A stretch of DNA of 8,299 nt. It comes from Desulfobacteraceae bacterium. GTDB lineage: Bacteria; Desulfobacterota; Desulfobacteria; Desulfobacterales; Desulfobacteraceae. The position numbers were made by a program, and so were the translations under genes. Where the stretch lies: positions 1 to 8,299 of the forward strand of contig PIVQ01000291.1 in assembly GCA_003354055.1 (NCBI GenBank). Reading direction: 5' to 3'. Shown here in pieces: positions 6,884 through 8,299 of this stretch (positions are counted from its first letter, which is position 1; the number at the start of each line of letters is the position of its first letter). A model generated the notes under the pieces. That model was not told the DNA's origin. It ran no database searches and saw only the letters and a list, made by a program, of their open reading frames with translations.

Positions 6884-6910
6884 GCCCGGGCACTCTGCCC
6901 GGGCTTTTTT
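6884..6910 (+). terminator. Intrinsic terminator downstream of the second binding protein
   Basis: GCCCGGGC (6884-6891), loop ACTCT, GCCCGGGC (6897-6904) and TTTTTT (6905-6910) make a very strong rho-independent terminator for rightward transcription. It lies about 200 nt after the stop at 6686. Only about 38 nt separate it from the right end of the palindrome, so it probably belonged directly to the binding-protein gene before the palindrome appeared. The T run serves only the plus strand. Confidence 0.95.
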
Positions 6911-7018
6911 CAGCTTTCCTCAACCTTTTGTCCTTCAGGAATTCTCCTGATCCCCAATACATAACTCCGTATTTGCCAGCATCATTTATGGCTGTAATTT
7001 GTCTTTTACCTTTTGGGC

Positions 7019-7441
7019 TTAAACCCCAAACCAGTTTCTGAAGATTAATGTCAGTTCATCATTTTCTTCGTCACTCAGGGAATCTGCAAATACAGCCAGG
7101 CGAATGGAGATGGTTTTGCCGTTTCCCCAGGGCCACCAGGCACACAGAAGGATACCGTCAATGTCCGGATCTGAGGTGAATAATATTTGGCCCGGACTTA
7201 ATCCTCCGAAATAGTCAACTATGATGTGGATCAGCTCCGGTGCCCCGCCGCTGTTTTCAGAATCCCACTCAATATCCATCTGGCGTGACAGCTTTAGTTT
7301 GATGGCTTCGGTATCTTTTACGTTAAATTCGGCAAGAATAGTTTCAAACCGGTTATCCCATTTCCATTTGAGTTGATCTCCCAGATGGTCGATGATCCAT
7401 CGGCATCTTTTTTCAAGCAGGGATGTATCATATTTCAACAT
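7019..7441 (-). CDS. Hypothetical tryptophan-rich cytoplasmic protein, 140 residues
   Basis: I do not recognise the family. The ORF looks real: GGAAAGGA (7449-7456) lies 7 nt upstream of the ATG, and an in-frame TAA directly precedes the ATG, which fixes the start. There is no signal peptide or membrane segment, so the product should be cytoplasmic. It is acidic and has eight Trp residues (15, 26, 28, 59, 102, 103, 105, 137). A charged N-terminal half of probable helices (about 1-60) is followed by hydrophobic, strand-like stretches around LIHIIVDYF (70-78), GILLCAWWPWG (96-106) and ISIRLAVFA (111-119), then an acidic DEENDE segment (124-129). The gene is monocistronic, leftward, convergent with the binding-protein gene and divergent from pilT. 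No terminator was found after its stop. A link to the pilus gene is possible only through the shared promoter region. Confidence 0.8.
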   Translation of the reverse strand: MLKYDTSLLEKRCRWIIDHLGDQLKWKWDNRFETILAEFNVKDTEAIKLKLSRQMDIEWDSENSGGAPELIHIIVDYFGGLSPGQILFTSDPDIDGILLCAWWPWGNGKTISIRLAVFADSLSDEENDELTLIFRNWFGV

Positions 7442-7476
7442 TTAAGCGTCCTTTCCATAGAAATAAAAATATAAAA

Positions 7477-7497
7477 GACAATGAATTTTTGATTGTC
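7477..7497. repeat. Inverted repeat at the start region of the hypothetical gene's transcript
   Basis: GACAAT (7477-7482) and ATTGTC (7492-7497) are perfect inverted copies separated by 9 bp. The repeat lies just downstream of the leftward candidate promoter (7503-7530), around its expected start point. It could be a repressor operator or a weak 5' UTR hairpin; the sequence alone does not decide. Confidence 0.4.
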
Positions 7498-7502
7498 AGA
7501 TG

Positions 7503-7530
7503 AGTATACCAGATTTGCAGTACTGGGCAA
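7503..7530 (-). promoter_or_regulatory. Candidate promoter for the hypothetical gene
   Basis: Reading leftward, TTGCCC (7530-7525) is followed after 16 bp by TATACT (7508-7503), matching the consensus at 4/6 and 5/6. The start would be near 7496, about 55 nt before the ATG at 7441. It overlaps the candidate rightward promoter at 7514-7541. Confidence 0.45.
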
Positions 7531-7541
7531 AGGGCTATAAA
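7514..7541 (+). promoter_or_regulatory. Candidate promoter for the pilT-like gene
   Basis: TTTGCA (7514-7519) and TATAAA (7536-7541) are separated by 16 bp and match the consensus at 4/6 and 5/6. The leader would be about 170 nt and would contain the hairpin at 7641-7664. A second, weaker pair, TTGAAC (7557-7562) and TAACTT (7580-7585) with 17-bp spacing, is an alternative. Confidence 0.35.
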
Positions 7542-7640
7542 AGTAGCATTACAAGCTTGAACTGACCTTGCTTATATGGTAACTTTTTGTATCCTTTAGC
7601 TTTTCGTTGAGTATCAATAATTTTATCCTGAGTTGGGGTC

Positions 7641-7664
7641 ACGGTTGCCGGATTGAGCAGCCGT
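7641..7664 (+). promoter_or_regulatory. Hairpin in the pilT-like gene leader
   Basis: ACGGTTGC (7641-7648) can pair with GCAGCCGT (7657-7664) over 8 bp, including one G-U pair, around an 8-nt loop. There is no T run behind it, so it is not a terminator. It lies 58 nt before the ATG and might affect mRNA stability or translation. It does not match any riboswitch I know, including the c-di-GMP classes often found before pilus genes. Confidence 0.35.
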
Positions 7665-7721
7665 CATCACGTAACCTGGATAATGGAAATCGCATTCATG
7701 CGATCCCTTAAGGAAGGTATC

Positions 7722-8299
7722 ATGAAACAACCTGAAATTGATTATTGGATTACCTGTATGCTGGAGACCTTCGGCAATGTCTCAGATTTGAACATTACCG
7801 TGGGTAAAAGTCTTCAGGTGGAGACCTCAGGACAATTGACCAATGTGTCTGTTGACCCGCCTGTGGAAAAATTGACCCCGTTCCAGGCCGAGGTCTTTGC
7901 CTTAAATCTCATCGGCGGAGACCCAAGGCTCATTGAGGACCTGGTGACCACAGGATCCTGCGACCTCTCCTATTGGCTGGGAAACAGGGCCAGGTTCAGG
8001 GTGAATATCTTTAAACAGCAGAACCACCTGACCACCATCCTGAGAAAACTTGAAACCACCATCCCGAGTATTGAAAAGCTGGGGCTGCCTCAGATTTTCC
8101 ACAAGATGGGGGAGGAAAAAAACGGACTGATTCTGGTTACCGGCTCCACAGGGTCCGGAAAATCAACCACATTGGCAGCACTGCTCAACCAGATCAACCA
8201 GGAAAAATCCATCCATGTGGTCACTCTGGAGGATCCGGTGGAGTTTGTTCATCCCCATAAACAGGCCACCTTTAATCAGAGGGAACTGGGCAATGATTT
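7722..8299 (+). CDS. pilT: PilT-family type IV pilus retraction ATPase, 3' end cut off by window
   Basis: Cytoplasmic hexameric ATPase of the PilT/PilU class, which powers type IV pilus retraction and twitching motility. The first 192 residues are visible. The N-terminal PAS-like domain (about 1-110) has the family's SDLNITVG (21-28), GSCDLSYWLG (78-87) and RFRVNIF (91... to 107 region, beginning R100F) segments. The RecA-like domain begins with LGLPQIF (120-126 region), then Walker A GSTGSGKST (141-149), the Asp-box LEDPVEF (169-175) and NQRELGND (185-192). Walker B and the C-terminal AIRNLIRE-type motif lie beyond the window. The ATG at 7722 has AAGGAAGG (7710-7717) just upstream; in-frame ATGs at 7698 and 7683 are possible but lack a comparable ribosome site. 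Asn replaces the His usual in the SDLH motif, and the PPxxR part is not conserved, so this may be a PilU or secondary PilT paralogue. Family call is firm, subtype is not. Confidence 0.93.
   Translation, partial: MKQPEIDYWITCMLETFGNVSDLNITVGKSLQVETSGQLTNVSVDPPVEKLTPFQAEVFALNLIGGDPRLIEDLVTTGSCDLSYWLGNRARFRVNIFKQQNHLTTILRKLETTIPSIEKLGLPQIFHKMGEEKNGLILVTGSTGSGKSTTLAALLNQINQEKSIHVVTLEDPVEFVHPHKQATFNQRELGND

Noticed and set aside
6935..6950. TCAGGA-ATTC-TCCTGA hairpin after the hypothetical gene
   Set aside because: It has a 6-bp stem but no T run on the leftward strand, so it is not supported as a terminator.
7110..7130. GNGKT in the hypothetical protein as a possible ATP-binding P-loop
   Set aside because: The Gly required five residues before the second Gly is a Trp, and no Walker B or surrounding P-loop fold pattern is visible.
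7560..7721. Possible c-di-GMP riboswitch or sigma-54 promoter before the pilT-like gene
   Set aside because: The conserved riboswitch core sequences are missing, and the TTGC at 7568-7571 has no GG at the matching -24 position.
1..8299. tRNA, rRNA, CRISPR array, transposase or defence genes
   Set aside because: None were seen on either strand; the only mobile-type signal is the non-coding palindrome at 6686-6845.

Overview
The window looks like chromosomal DNA of a Gram-negative, probably anaerobic bacterium of moderate GC content. Two exported periplasmic binding proteins, a transmembrane chemoreceptor and a PilT-type pilus ATPase support a motile diderm. The oxygen-labile iron-sulfur serine dehydratase and the style of a long palindromic repeat suggest Desulfobacterota (Desulfobacteraceae-like). 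This placement is inference; no rRNA or marker gene is present.

Layout. Positions 1-3513 hold a leftward, tightly packed three-gene unit. In transcription order it encodes an amino-acid-type periplasmic binding protein (2590-3513), a single-chain [4Fe-4S] L-serine dehydratase (1224-2597, overlapping the first gene by 8 bp) and a sodium/dicarboxylate-amino acid symporter (1-1209, 14 bp downstream, its last residues cut off by the window edge). Together they look like an uptake and deamination module that turns an amino acid such as serine into pyruvate and ammonia. No ABC permease or ATPase is present to serve the binding protein.

Positions 3514-3847 are a divergent regulatory region with a candidate promoter on each strand and a hairpin followed by a T run in the leader of the next gene. 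Positions 3848-5563 encode a methyl-accepting chemotaxis protein with a Cache-like periplasmic sensor, closed by a strong terminator. A 350-bp non-coding stretch with several inverted repeats and an extended -10 promoter precedes a second orphan binding protein (5952-6686).

Immediately after that gene, starting on the last base of its stop codon, lies a roughly 160-bp imperfect palindrome (6686-6845) that resembles a non-autonomous mobile element. A strong terminator follows at 6884-6910. Further right are a leftward gene for a 140-residue tryptophan-rich protein of unknown function (7019-7441), an intergenic region with overlapping divergent promoters, and the 5' part of a PilT-family twitching-motility ATPase (7722 to the window end).

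The theme is amino-acid sensing and use plus surface motility. Nothing here is clearly a new biological system. The most interesting points are the mixed SBP/dehydratase/symporter operon, unusual residues in the symporter's sodium-site motif, the palindrome between a gene and its terminator, and the possible attenuator before the chemoreceptor.
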